Notes: a model not told the origin generated them from the sequence alone. Shown: positions 13,998-20,657, counted from the stretch's first letter. The stretch: DNA of 20,657 bases from an uncultured Gammaproteobacteria bacterium (GCA_947258805.1 CAMYJV010000011.1:1-20657); one strand, 5' to 3'. Numbers and translations: made by a program.

Positions 13998-14570
13998 TCA
14001 ACCTCGCTTCGCCAGCGCGAACCGGACCTGGCCCGCCGTCTTGTCACGCAACAGCTGCCAGCCCGGCGGCAAATCCGGCGCCGCCTGCTTGCGGTTCCAT
14101 TCGAGGTAGATCCGCGCCTCTGGCGCCAGCCAGCCCCGGTCCAGCAGTGTACACAAGTTGGTCAGCGGGGTTCCGTAGGGCGGATCGAGGAACACCACGT
14201 CGCAGACAACAGGCGCGCCCTTGAGGAAGGCTTCGGCGTCTGCGGTCACCACCCGTCCGCCGGGCGCCGCCAGTGCTTCGAGATGTGTGTGGATTTGCCG
14301 CGCGATATCATCCGCACGTTCGACGAACACTACCTCGCTGGCCCCTCGCGACAGGGCTTCGATGCCCAGCGCACCGGTGCCAGCGTACAGGTCCAGGCAG
14401 CGCGCGCCCGGCAACAGCGGCGCCAGCCAGTTGAACAACGTCTCGCGAACCCGGTCCGGTGTCGGGCGGGTCGCGGCGGAATCAGCCACTGCCAGCCGCC
14501 TGCCGCGCCAACGCCCGCCAATGATCCGCACGCTGCCCGGGCGCGCCGTTCGTCTGTCCTTCCCCGCCAT
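13998..14570 (-). CDS. rsmD: 16S rRNA (guanine(966)-N2)-methyltransferase RsmD
   Basis: RsmD methylates N2 of G966 in helix 31 of 16S rRNA, using S-adenosylmethionine. From the ATG at 14570 the protein has 190 residues. Motifs are [13 protein letters not shown] (14-26), [15 protein letters not shown] (35-49), the SAM-binding [19 protein letters not shown] (59-77) and the catalytic DPPY tetrapeptide (129-132). In-frame ATG codons at 14588 and 14606 could add 6 or 12 residues; the shorter form matches the family best. rsmD is divergent from ftsY with 75 bp between them and leads the rsmD-coaD-ggt unit. Confidence 0.95.
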   Translation of the reverse strand: MAGKDRRTARPGSVRIIGGRWRGRRLAVADSAATRPTPDRVRETLFNWLAPLLPGARCLDLYAGTGALGIEALSRGASEVVFVERADDIARQIHTHLEALAAPGGRVVTADAEAFLKGAPVVCDVVFLDPPYGTPLTNLCTLLDRGWLAPEARIYLEWNRKQAAPDLPPGWQLLRDKTAGQVRFALAKRG

Positions 14571-14645
14571 GGGCACATTCTCGCCCATCGCACGTTGGCC
14601 GCGCACGGAGGCTGCACGGCGAGGTCGCCGGTGTTTTCCATTACC

Positions 14646-15599
14646 ATGCGCGCCATGCAGAACCCGGACGAGCAGAAACCACGCGGCGGATTCTTAAAGC
14701 GGCTGCGCGAACGCATCAACGGAGGCCGCGGCTTGGGCCTGACGCTCGGCCTGGCCGGCCGCAAGCTCGACGCCGAGCTGGCCGAAGAACTGGAAACCCG
14801 GCTGCTGATGGCCGACGTGGGCGTCGATGCCGCAGACCAGATCCTGGGCGCCCTGCGCAAGAAGCTGGGCAAGGCCGCCATCGACAGCGACGCGCAGGTG
14901 CGGGGGCTGTTGCGCGACGTGGTGGCGGACATGCTGCGCGGTCACGCGCAGCCGCTGCGCGTCGATTTGAGCGCCCAACCCTATGTAGTCCTGGTGGTGG
15001 GTGTGAACGGGTCCGGCAAAACCACCACCATCGGCAAGCTGGCCAAGCGCCTGCAAGACGAGGGGCACTCGGTGATGCTGGCCGCCGGCGACACTTTCCG
15101 CGCCGCCGCCATCGAGCAGCTGCAGGCCTGGGGCGAGCGCAACGACGTGCCCGTGGTCGCCCAGCACCCCGGGGCAGATCCGGCAGCCGTGATCTACGAC
15201 GCGTGCGAAGCGGCCCGGGCGCGCGGGATAGACGTCCTGCTTGCAGACACAGCGGGCCGCCTGCAGAACAAGGCGGGGCTGATGGCGGAGCTGGAAAAAG
15301 TGGTGCGCATTGCCGGCAAACTCGACCCGTCGGCGCCCCACGAGAAAATGCTGGTGCTCGATGCCAGCCTGGGGCAAAACGCCATCAGCCAGGCCGTGGA
15401 GTTTCATAATGCCGTCGGTCTCACCGGCATCACGATGACCAAGCTGGACGGCGGCGCGAAAGGCGGCGTGCTGGTGTCGCTGGCGGCCCGCCTGGACCTG
15501 CCGTTCCGGTTTATCGGCATCGGTGAACAGGCCGACGATATGGACGTGTTCGACGCCGACGCCTTCGCCGCGGCGCTCGTCGGCGTGGAACCCGCGTGA
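14646..15599 (+). CDS. ftsY: Signal recognition particle receptor FtsY
   Basis: FtsY is the membrane-associated GTPase receptor that accepts ribosome-nascent chain complexes from the signal recognition particle. The 317-residue product consists of the NG core with almost no acidic A domain (only about 10 residues precede [11 protein letters not shown]). GTPase motifs are GVNGSGKT (119-126), DTFRAAA (149-155), DTAGR (201-205) and [10 protein letters not shown] (265-274). An ATG at 14655 would shorten it by three residues. Neither start has a Shine-Dalgarno sequence. The long open frame upstream (from 13947) overlaps rsmD and coaD on the other strand and is not part of the gene. Its TGA overlaps the GTG of ftsE. 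Confidence 0.96.
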   Translation: MRAMQNPDEQKPRGGFLKRLRERINGGRGLGLTLGLAGRKLDAELAEELETRLLMADVGVDAADQILGALRKKLGKAAIDSDAQVRGLLRDVVADMLRGHAQPLRVDLSAQPYVVLVVGVNGSGKTTTIGKLAKRLQDEGHSVMLAAGDTFRAAAIEQLQAWGERNDVPVVAQHPGADPAAVIYDACEAARARGIDVLLADTAGRLQNKAGLMAELEKVVRIAGKLDPSAPHEKMLVLDASLGQNAISQAVEFHNAVGLTGITMTKLDGGAKGGVLVSLAARLDLPFRFIGIGEQADDMDVFDADAFAAALVGVEPA

Positions 15600-16258
15600 T
15601 TCGTTTCGACAATGTCACCAAACGCTACGCGGGCGGGCGCGATGGCCTGAGTGAGGTCAGCCTGGATGTAGCTGCGGGTGAGCTGGTGTTTCTGACCGGC
15701 CATTCCGGCGCCGGCAAGACCACGCTGTTGAAACTGCTTGCGCTGATCGAACGCCCGACGCGCGGCCAGGTGCTGGTGAAAGGCCGCAACATTGGGCGGC
15801 TCCCTGCACGGGCGATACCCAAACACCGCCGCAGCATCGGCATGGTCTTCCAGGACCACAAGCTGCTGCCGGAACGCACCGTCTTCGAAAATGTGTCGCT
15901 GCCCCTGATCATCGACGGCATGGCCCGGCGCGAGATTGCCCGCCGGGTGCGTGCCGCCCTGGATCAGGTAGGCCTGCTCGGCCGCGAGTCGGCGCGCCCG
16001 GACGCGCTGTCTACCGGTGAACAGCAGCGTGTTGGTATCGCGCGTGCCGTCGTCAGCCGCCCCGGCCTGCTGATTGCGGACGAACCCACCGGCAACCTCG
16101 ACCCGGCGCTGTCGCTGGAAATCATGACGCTGTTCAAACGTCTGAACGCGGTGGGCGTGACCATGCTGATCGCAACGCACGACCTGGCATTGCTCGACCT
16201 GGTGGGCGGCCGGCGCGTCGTCCTGGCCGAAGGCCGCATCAGCGGCGGGAGTGGCTAG
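15596..16258 (+). CDS. ftsE: Cell division ATP-binding protein FtsE
   Basis: FtsE is the ATPase of the FtsEX complex, which couples the division ring to periplasmic peptidoglycan hydrolases through FtsX. The 220-residue ABC protein has Walker A GHSGAGKT (35-42), Q-loop Gln86 in GMVFQDHKLL, Walker B LLIADEP (158-164) and the switch His195 in ATHDLALL. The ABC signature reads LSTGE (138-142) instead of the more usual LSGGE, with ACC encoding Thr. The flanking QQRVGIARA is normal. Translation starts at GTG 15596, overlapping the ftsY stop codon as GTGA, so the genes are coupled. ftsX follows after 3 bp. Confidence 0.97.
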   Translation: MIRFDNVTKRYAGGRDGLSEVSLDVAAGELVFLTGHSGAGKTTLLKLLALIERPTRGQVLVKGRNIGRLPARAIPKHRRSIGMVFQDHKLLPERTVFENVSLPLIIDGMARREIARRVRAALDQVGLLGRESARPDALSTGEQQRVGIARAVVSRPGLLIADEPTGNLDPALSLEIMTLFKRLNAVGVTMLIATHDLALLDLVGGRRVVLAEGRISGGSG

Positions 16259-16261
16259 CCC

Positions 16262-17176
16262 GTGCGCCAGTGGCTCACTCGTCACGCACAGAACTGCATC
16301 GCGTCCGCTGGCCGCCTGGTCGCCCGTCCCGGTGGCAGCCTGTTGACCATCGGCGTCATTGGGGTTGCGCTGGCGCTGCCGGCGGGTCTCAACGTGCTAA
16401 TCCGCAACGGCGAAGCGCTGGCCGGCGGCTGGGAAAGCGTGCGCGACTTTTCTATCTACCTGCAGCCCGGCGCGGAACTGAGCGCGGCGCAGTCCATTGC
16501 CACGGAACTGCAAGCGAACAAAAATATTGACGCTGTCGAAGTCGTCACGGCCGACGCAGCCCTCGACGACCTGCGCGACTCGGGCGGTTTTGCCGGCGTG
16601 CTGGATAGTCTGGACAACAATCCGCTACCGCACACGCTGGTCGTCCGGCCGGCGGCCGACGCGCCGGCGAACACACTGCAGCAGCTGGCCGGTGAGTTGG
16701 GCAAACGGGCCATCGTGGACCAGGTCAGGCTCGACACCGACTGGGTCGCGCGACTGAACGCCCTGCTCGACCTCGCGCGGCGTGGTATCTGGCTGGCCGC
16801 TGGCCTGCTGGTGGGCGCGGTCATCGTGATCGTAGGCAATACGATCCGGCTGGACATTGAAAACCAGCGCGCCGAGATCGAGGTGGCGAAACTGCTCGGC
16901 GCCACCGATGCCTTCGTGCGGCGACCCTTCCTGTACACCGGTTTCTGGTACGGTCTGACGGGTGGCCTGGTCGCGCTGGCCGTGGTTGCGGCCGGCCTGG
17001 CGTTACTCGGGGGTCCGGTGGCCGAACTCAGCGCCCTGTACGGCGGCAGTTTCCGGCTGCTGGGGCTGGACGGCCCCAGCGGGCTGGCCGTGGTGGGCGG
17101 GGGCCTGTTGGCGGGCCTGGGGGGCGCGTGGATAGCCGTGGCCAGGCACCTCGCAGCCATCCAGCCAAAAGTCTAA
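16262..17176 (+). CDS. ftsX: Cell division permease-like protein FtsX
   Basis: FtsX is the membrane partner of FtsE. It does not transport but transmits ATP-driven changes to periplasmic murein hydrolase activators. The 304-residue protein has four membrane segments: one after a short cytoplasmic N-terminus (about 28-48), then a periplasmic domain (about 60-165), and three more in the C-terminal half (about 175-195, 220-250 and 270-292). A conserved cytoplasmic loop, RLDIENQRAEIEVAKLLGAT, follows the second. The start is GTG 16262, 3 bp after ftsE. The gene ends 111 bp before rpoH without a visible terminator, so read-through into rpoH is possible. Confidence 0.95.
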   Translation: MRQWLTRHAQNCIASAGRLVARPGGSLLTIGVIGVALALPAGLNVLIRNGEALAGGWESVRDFSIYLQPGAELSAAQSIATELQANKNIDAVEVVTADAALDDLRDSGGFAGVLDSLDNNPLPHTLVVRPAADAPANTLQQLAGELGKRAIVDQVRLDTDWVARLNALLDLARRGIWLAAGLLVGAVIVIVGNTIRLDIENQRAEIEVAKLLGATDAFVRRPFLYTGFWYGLTGGLVALAVVAAGLALLGGPVAELSALYGGSFRLLGLDGPSGLAVVGGGLLAGLGGAWIAVARHLAAIQPKV

Positions 17177-17177
17177 G

Positions 17178-17202
17178 CTATTGTAATTATTAATATTATT
17201 GA
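17178..17202 (+). promoter_or_regulatory. AT-rich tract upstream of the rpoH promoter
   Basis: Between the ftsX stop codon and the rpoH promoter lies an almost pure A/T run (about 17178-17200), striking in this GC-rich DNA. It includes a TATTAT box (17194-17199) and a TTGACG (17199-17204), neither with a partner at standard spacing. It could be a second promoter, an UP-like element too far upstream to help directly, or a binding site for a nucleoid protein. I cannot decide between these. Confidence 0.35.
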
Positions 17203-17230
17203 CGCTGCCAGCGTGGAACTCCAGCGCGAT

Positions 17231-17260
17231 TTAGCACTCTAAGGACCCGAGTGCTAAAAT
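17231..17260 (+). promoter_or_regulatory. CIRCE operator coinciding with the rpoH promoter
   Basis: TTAGCACTC (17231-17239), a 9-bp spacer and GAGTGCTAA (17249-17257) form the exact CIRCE consensus, extended by one more base pair on each side (17230 and 17258). CIRCE is the binding site of the heat-shock repressor HrcA, whose folding depends on GroEL. The same bases provide a promoter: TTAGCA (17231-17236) as -35 and TAAAAT (17255-17260) as -10, with 18 bp between. HrcA bound here would cover both boxes. Predicted transcription start is about 17267, with a leader of only about 20 nt. Confidence 0.93.
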
Positions 17261-17271
17261 CTCAGCACCCA

Positions 17272-17277
17272 AGGAGG
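17272..17277 (+). promoter_or_regulatory. Consensus ribosome binding site of rpoH
   Basis: AGGAGG, within AAGGAGGAG, lies 10 bp before the rpoH ATG at 17288. It is among the strongest Shine-Dalgarno sequences in the window, whereas several neighbouring genes have none. It fixes the rpoH start and suggests efficient translation once transcription is released. Confidence 0.85.
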
Positions 17278-17287
17278 AGCGCCCCTG

Positions 17288-18151
17288 ATGACCGCTGCTA
17301 TTGCCCCCCTGAACCACGATCTGATGCTGGCCGGACCCGTCGGCAGCCTGGACAGTTATATCCAGGCGGCGAACAAAGTCCCGGTCCTGAGTGCCGCTGA
17401 AGAGCAGGCCCTCGCGCGCCGCTTTCGTGAAGATGAAGACCTCGACGCCGCTCGCGAACTGGTGGTCTCGCAGCTGCGGTTTGTCGTGCACATCGCCCGC
17501 GGGTATCTCGGCTACGGCCTGCCGCTGGGCGACCTGATCCAGGAAGGCAACGTGGGGCTCATGAAAGCTGTGAAGCGCTTCGACCCCGATGTCGGCGTGC
17601 GCCTTGTGTCGTTTGCGGTGCACTGGATCCGTGCCGAAATTCACGAATATGTGCTGCGCAACTGGCGGCAGGTGAAAATTGCGACTACGAAGGCCCAGCG
17701 CAAACTGTTTTTCAACCTCCGCAAGGCGAAGAAACACCTGGGCTGGCTGAGCCGCGACGAAACCGAAGCGGTCGCCAGAGACCTTGGCGTGAAACCGGAA
17801 GAAGTGACTGCGATGGAACAGCGGCTTTCCAGCTTCGACGTGGCCTTCGACCCGGCGCCCGGCGCCGACGATGAAGAGTCTTTCGCGCCGGCACACTACC
17901 TGGAAAGCAGCGATGCAGACCCGGCCAAGCTGGTGGAAGCCAACGACTGGCAGGAACAGAGCAACCTGGATCTCGCTGATGCGCTGACGGAACTCGACGA
18001 TCGTAGTCGAGATATTCTCGCGTCGCGCTGGCTGGCCGAAGACAAAGCCACCCTGCAGGTGCTGGCTGACCGCTACGGCGTGTCCGCCGAACGCATTCGC
18101 CAGCTGGAAAGCCAGGCCCTGGGCAAACTGCGCACCCAGCTGACTGCCTGA
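17288..18151 (+). CDS. rpoH: RNA polymerase heat-shock sigma factor sigma32 (RpoH)
   Basis: RpoH directs RNA polymerase to heat-shock promoters of chaperone and protease genes. The 287-residue product shows region 2 ([20 protein letters not shown], 81-100, and the [20 protein letters not shown] core), the RpoH box QRKLFFNLR (137-145), which separates it from RpoD and RpoS, and a region 4.2 helix-turn-helix ([20 protein letters not shown], 255-274). It follows ftsYEX as in E. coli and Pseudomonas. The promoter in front of it carries a CIRCE operator, so it is probably repressed by HrcA. With a leader of only about 20 nt there is little room for an upstream RNA thermometer, although early coding sequence could still fold back. 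Confidence 0.97.
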   Translation: MTAAIAPLNHDLMLAGPVGSLDSYIQAANKVPVLSAAEEQALARRFREDEDLDAARELVVSQLRFVVHIARGYLGYGLPLGDLIQEGNVGLMKAVKRFDPDVGVRLVSFAVHWIRAEIHEYVLRNWRQVKIATTKAQRKLFFNLRKAKKHLGWLSRDETEAVARDLGVKPEEVTAMEQRLSSFDVAFDPAPGADDEESFAPAHYLESSDADPAKLVEANDWQEQSNLDLADALTELDDRSRDILASRWLAEDKATLQVLADRYGVSAERIRQLESQALGKLRTQLTA

Positions 18152-18195
18152 GCCCCGCGCTGCCGCGTCGACGTCCACGGGGCACCTTACAACGT

Positions 18196-18233
18196 TATAG
18201 TGTCTTCCCGGCCGGGGCCTGTAACCCCGGCCG
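18196..18233 (+). promoter_or_regulatory. GC-rich hairpin after rpoH, possibly with a -10 box
   Basis: CGGCCGGGG (18209-18217) and CCCCGGCCG (18225-18233) form a perfect 9-bp stem with a 7-nt loop. No T-run follows, so it is at best an imperfect terminator for rpoH. A TATAGT box (18196-18201; five of six matches to TATAAT) lies just before it without a well-spaced -35. If that box is used, the hairpin would form at the very 5' end of the cytochrome mRNA and could stabilise it. Both readings fit the sequence. Confidence 0.4.
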
Positions 18234-18246
18234 CTTAGCGCACGTT

Positions 18247-18260
18247 CCGGCGCGCGCCGG
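18247..18260. repeat. Perfect 14-bp palindrome upstream of the cytochrome gene
   Basis: CCGGCGCGCGCCGG is fully self-complementary and lies 32 bp before the cytochrome start codon. It could be an operator half-site pair, or chance in GC-rich DNA. It has no loop, so it would make a poor RNA hairpin. Confidence 0.6.
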
Positions 18261-18292
18261 GCACCAGGGCGTTTTCCAGACGGGGAGACATC

Positions 18293-19168
18293 ATGCGATT
18301 CATACTTCCGACGGCGCTAGGCATGCTGCTGTTCGCCGCAGGGCCGCTGCCGGCCGGCGATCTTTATACCGGCGGTCGGCTGTTCGATAACTGGTATGCA
18401 GAGATTGAAGCGGACTTCGTGCCCGACAATCCTGACACCCCGGAACTCGACGGACGGGGTGGCCCCAACGGCAACGGCACGCTCAATGATGCGAACGGCC
18501 AGGCTATCCCGAACACCGGCCACGGCTACCGGCTCAAGAACCTCCTTGGCTGGGACCTGCGCGGCAACGCCGGCATCTACGGCGCGGATTACCAGGCGAA
18601 AGCTTTCATACTCGCCAACGGGCCGCTGAACGACGGCAGTGGCCGCGCCGACTGGGTGCTGCGGCTGGCCCGGGGCGGTCAGGGCGTGCCCGTCTACCAG
18701 GACGTGCTCAGCTTTGCGCAAATCGGCAGCATCATTGATTTCATGTTCGCCGTGCGTAACGGCACGCTGCCGCACCCGGACACGCTCTGGCAGTTGTCCA
18801 CGCAAGCGCCGAAGGGCTTCGTGATGAATACCGGTGGCGATGCGGAGCGCGGCCGGCGTTTTTATGCAGCGCAGTGCGCGTACTGCCACGGTGATGACGC
18901 CACCGCGATACTGTTCGATGACGGCACCCAGTCTCTTGGACAACACAGCCGCTACTACGGCTACGCAATCGCCATGAAGTCCCTGTCTGGTGACCCGGGC
19001 TCCGACATGGGCCCCCAGCTGCCCGCGTGGTTGAGTCCGGCGGAGCAGAGCCAATTACTGCTGGACCTGGTCGCTGCGCTCTGCGACCGTGAGCGCTTCG
19101 GCGTCGGCGCGGCCACCGAGCCGGATGTGCCCGACGGCGACCCGCGCTGCGGAGCCTACCTGCGCTGA
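18293..19168 (+). CDS. Exported c-type cytochrome with one intact haem site
   Basis: This is a periplasmic cytochrome c of 291 residues. A signal peptide covers about residues 1-21 (hydrophobic core LPTALGMLLFAAG, cleavage near PAG). The C-terminal half has one haem-attachment site, CAYCH (C195, C198, H199), with M239 in SDMGPQLPAW or M228 as possible sixth ligand. The N-terminal half resembles a first cytochrome-like domain of related diheme proteins (GGRLFDNWYAEI; GWDLRG at 86-91), but the expected CxxCH before GWD is replaced by RLKNLL (80-85). It is therefore predicted to bind one haem. Two late cysteines (264, 286) may form a disulfide. A GGGGAG ribosome site precedes ATG 18293. The gene stands alone and the redox partner is unknown. 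Confidence 0.88.
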   Translation: MRFILPTALGMLLFAAGPLPAGDLYTGGRLFDNWYAEIEADFVPDNPDTPELDGRGGPNGNGTLNDANGQAIPNTGHGYRLKNLLGWDLRGNAGIYGADYQAKAFILANGPLNDGSGRADWVLRLARGGQGVPVYQDVLSFAQIGSIIDFMFAVRNGTLPHPDTLWQLSTQAPKGFVMNTGGDAERGRRFYAAQCAYCHGDDATAILFDDGTQSLGQHSRYYGYAIAMKSLSGDPGSDMGPQLPAWLSPAEQSQLLLDLVAALCDRERFGVGAATEPDVPDGDPRCGAYLR

Positions 19169-19183
19169 AGAAGGCTCCCGCGC

Positions 19184-19858
19184 TTAGTTTGTCACCGGGA
19201 CGATCGTGATCTCCACGCGCCGGTTCTGCTGCCGGCCTGCGGCCGTGTCGTTTGGCGCGATGGGGCGCAGTTCACCGGCGCCCACCGTAATGAATCGGTC
19301 TGGACGCAGCTCAAAGGTGGTCAGGTAGGACACCACGCTCGCAGCCCGGCGTTCCGACAGCGCCTGGTTGTAAGCCTCGGTCCCGGTATCGTCCGTGTGT
19401 CCCGCTACTTCGATGAAGGTCTTATTGAATTTGGCAAGCACCAGCGCAACGGAGCGCAACACCGGATAAAACGATGCGTTGATGTCTGCGCTGTCTACCG
19501 CAAAGGTCACGTTGCCGGGCATATTCAAGGTAATGTTGTCGCCGATGCGGGTTACGCTGACGCCGGTGGCATCCAATTCCTGGCGCAGCTCCAGTTCCTG
19601 CTGATCCATGTACGCGCCCACCGCGCCGCCCGCCAGCGCGCCGACACCGGCGCCAATCAGCGCACGTTTTTTGCGCTCTGACGAATTGTCGCCGGAAATC
19701 AGGCCGACGACGGCACCGGAGGCTGCGCCAATCGCGGCGCCCTTGGCTGCGTTGCTGGTCTTCTCCTGCCGGGTGTACGGATCGAGAGTAGTACAGGCAG
19801 AAACGAGCATTACGACGGCGACGGCAGCGGCCGTGCACCCTTTGATATAGCGGGTCAT
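19184..19858 (-). CDS. OmpA-family lipoprotein with glycine-zipper segment (YiaD-like)
   Basis: This is an outer-membrane lipoprotein of 224 residues. The signal peptide ends in a lipobox LVSAC, so Cys22 would be lipidated. Residues about 38-88 contain glycine-rich, alanine-rich helices (AAKGAAIGAASGAVVG and GAGVGALAGGAVGAYM) typical of glycine-zipper segments. The C-terminal domain (about 115-224) is OmpA-like and binds peptidoglycan: it has VAGHTDDTGTEAYNQALSERRA and the final QQNRRVEITI. The layout matches YiaD-type proteins that tether the outer membrane to the wall. The start is the ATG at 19858, with the strong ribosome site AGGAGG (plus 19867-19872). An in-frame ATG further upstream would bury the signal peptide. 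It is a single-gene unit, convergent with the cytochrome gene. Confidence 0.93.
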   Translation of the reverse strand: MTRYIKGCTAAAVAVVMLVSACTTLDPYTRQEKTSNAAKGAAIGAASGAVVGLISGDNSSERKKRALIGAGVGALAGGAVGAYMDQQELELRQELDATGVSVTRIGDNITLNMPGNVTFAVDSADINASFYPVLRSVALVLAKFNKTFIEVAGHTDDTGTEAYNQALSERRAASVVSYLTTFELRPDRFITVGAGELRPIAPNDTAAGRQQNRRVEITIVPVTN

Positions 19859-19885
19859 CGGGCAATCCTCCTTGGTTCCCTGGGC

Positions 19886-19891
19886 CTTATA
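19886..19891 (-). promoter_or_regulatory. Possible -10 box for the OmpA-like lipoprotein gene
   Basis: On the minus strand TGC-TATAAG gives an extended -10 element (core at plus 19886-19891) 27 bp before the start codon. The -35 at 17 bp spacing (TTCTAT) is weak. The placement leaves a leader of about 20 nt that contains the AGGAGG ribosome site. Confidence 0.4.
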
Positions 19892-19933
19892 GCAGGTGCC
19901 TCCCGGGAATAGAACAGGCTGGTTCACACTCGG

Positions 19934-19963
19934 TTGACGCCACGGCGCGGACGTAGGTACCGT
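19934..19963 (+). promoter_or_regulatory. Possible promoter for the Mpo1-like gene
   Basis: TTGACG (19934-19939) is a good -35 box, and TACCGT (19958-19963) lies 18 bp downstream as a poor -10. Position fits the gene at 19981, which has an AGGA ribosome site at 19969-19972. The weak -10 makes this tentative. Confidence 0.35.
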
Positions 19964-19980
19964 GAAAGCAGGATCTGACT

Positions 19981-20448
19981 ATGCCCGACGTACACATCTG
20001 GTTAAACGAGTACGCGCAGGATCACCAGCACCCGGTGAACCAGCTCGCGCACAAGATTTGCGTGCCGCTGATCGTGATCAGCCTGATCGGGCTGATGTGG
20101 AGCGTTCCCGTACCGGCGGAATTCACTGAAATATCCCCGGCCCTGAACTGGGGCACGGCCTTCCTGCTGGCCAGTGTCGTGTACTACCTCATCATGTCCA
20201 TCCCGCTGGCCCTCGGCATGCTGCCGATGGTGCTGATCACCGTGTTGATCGTGAACTGGGCCGATCAGCTGGCCTGGCCACTGTGGCTGACGTCGGGCAT
20301 CGTCTTCGTCGTCGCCTGGGCGGGCCAATTTTACGGCCACATGGTGGAAGGCCGTCGGCCGGCGTTTTTCCGCGACCTGCAGTTCCTGATGATCGGCCCG
20401 TTGTGGGTCCTGGCCAGCGTGTACCAACGGCTCGGTATCCGTTACTGA
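19981..20448 (+). CDS. Mpo1/DUF962-family membrane protein
   Basis: This is a 155-residue integral membrane protein with about four hydrophobic segments. The N-terminus (WLNEYAQDHQHPVNQLAHKICVPLI) and the late block QFYGHMVEGRRPAFFRDLQFLMIGPLWVL are the two conserved parts of the DUF962 / Mpo1 family. In yeast, Mpo1 is an iron-dependent dioxygenase that shortens 2-hydroxy fatty acids; the histidines at H17 and H24 and the later FYGHMVEG histidine are candidate metal ligands. Bacterial members are uncharacterised, so fatty-acid oxidation is only a suggestion. Its TGA overlaps the likely start codon of the following MATE gene, indicating a two-gene unit. Confidence 0.92.
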   Translation: MPDVHIWLNEYAQDHQHPVNQLAHKICVPLIVISLIGLMWSVPVPAEFTEISPALNWGTAFLLASVVYYLIMSIPLALGMLPMVLITVLIVNWADQLAWPLWLTSGIVFVVAWAGQFYGHMVEGRRPAFFRDLQFLMIGPLWVLASVYQRLGIRY

Positions 20449-20657
20449 ATAACGACCCCTACGGCAACCAGGCCATCTGGCGAATTGCGGGCCCGATGAT
20501 CCTGTCAGCGGTCACTACACCGCTGCTCGGCATGGTGGATACGGCAGTGGTAGGCCACCTGGACGAGGCCTGGTACCTCGGCGCCGTTGCCGTGGGCGCA
20601 ACCATCTTCAGCCTGCTGTTCATGGGCCTCAATTTCCTGCGCATGGGTACCACCGGC
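20445..20657 (+). CDS. DinF-like MATE-family efflux transporter, N-terminal part (3' end outside window)
   Basis: The first 71 codons of a multidrug and toxic compound extrusion transporter are visible. IWRIAGPMILSAVTTPLLGM, then VDTAVVGHLDEAWYLGAVAV and the FMGLNFLRMGTTG end follow E. coli DinF closely. The protein would exchange cations against organic substrates across the inner membrane. No ATG, GTG or TTG lies in frame between the Mpo1 stop codon and the first conserved residues. The best start by length is a CTG at 20445-20447 that overlaps the Mpo1 TGA as CTGA, giving the same number of N-terminal residues as DinF. A GTG at 20403, inside the Mpo1 gene, is the other option. No ribosome site is visible, so translation is probably coupled. 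Confidence 0.85.
   Translation, partial: MNNDPYGNQAIWRIAGPMILSAVTTPLLGMVDTAVVGHLDEAWYLGAVAVGATIFSLLFMGLNFLRMGTTG

Noticed and set aside
13947..14645. Long open frame upstream of ftsY in the same frame
   Set aside because: It is antisense to coaD and rsmD, both well supported, and has no FtsY-like content. FtsY proteins with a long A domain are acidic there; this stretch is Arg- and Pro-rich.
1..20657. CRISPR arrays, tRNA genes, complete insertion sequences, toxin-antitoxin or defence modules
   Set aside because: I looked for spaced direct repeats, cloverleaf-like GC arms with a T-loop, transposase frames with end repeats and small paired genes. Apart from the REP and REPIN, nothing qualified.

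Overview
The window is about 20.7 kb of GC-rich, gene-dense chromosome from a gammaproteobacterium. The gene set and order point that way: the pyrE / dut / coaBC / radC / rpmB-rpmG / mutM / coaD neighbourhood is the one known from E. coli, and rsmD / ftsY-ftsE-ftsX-rpoH is also a classic gammaproteobacterial block. The ExoIII gene beside pyrE, and the DesA-like desaturase, recall Pseudomonas. I cannot place it below class level; a deep-branching or Xanthomonadales-like lineage is a guess. I see no tRNA, rRNA, CRISPR array, prophage, complete insertion sequence or toxin/defence module.

Layout. 1-2244 (+): the 3' part of a conserved protein of uncertain function, trmB, and a small DUF6763-like gene with a good sigma70 promoter. 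2293-4743 (-): an overlapping unit of exonuclease III, an AmpG-like MFS permease and a small Rieske protein. 4819-6177 (+): pyrE and a DUF4124 coiled-coil protein. 6182-7892 (-): coaBC and dut. 8016-9225 (+): radC and rpmB-rpmG, ending in a clear intrinsic terminator. 9226-9702: the only gene-free stretch over 300 bp; it holds a single REP, several hairpins and a complete REPIN. 9703-10881 (-): a DesA-like fatty-acid desaturase. 10991-11806 (+): mutM. 11812-14570 (-): rsmD, coaD and gamma-glutamyltransferase. 14646-18151 (+): ftsY-ftsE-ftsX-rpoH. 18293-20657: a c-type cytochrome (+), an OmpA-like lipoprotein (-), an Mpo1/DUF962 membrane protein (+) and the start of a DinF-like MATE transporter (+).

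Most genes are housekeeping: DNA repair (xth, radC, mutM), nucleotide and CoA synthesis (pyrE, dut, coaBC, coaD), translation (trmB, rsmD, rpmB, rpmG), membrane targeting and division (ftsY, ftsE, ftsX), and heat shock (rpoH).

The strongest regulatory signal is a perfect CIRCE operator laid exactly over the -35 and -10 of a promoter directly in front of rpoH. It predicts that HrcA represses the heat-shock sigma factor gene. Other points worth a look are an exactly symmetrical REPIN, a cytochrome whose N-terminal haem site appears replaced by leucines, a catalytically intact ExoIII in the genomic position held by the regulator Crc in Pseudomonas, and a probable CTG start for the MATE gene. I do not see a wholly new multi-gene system.
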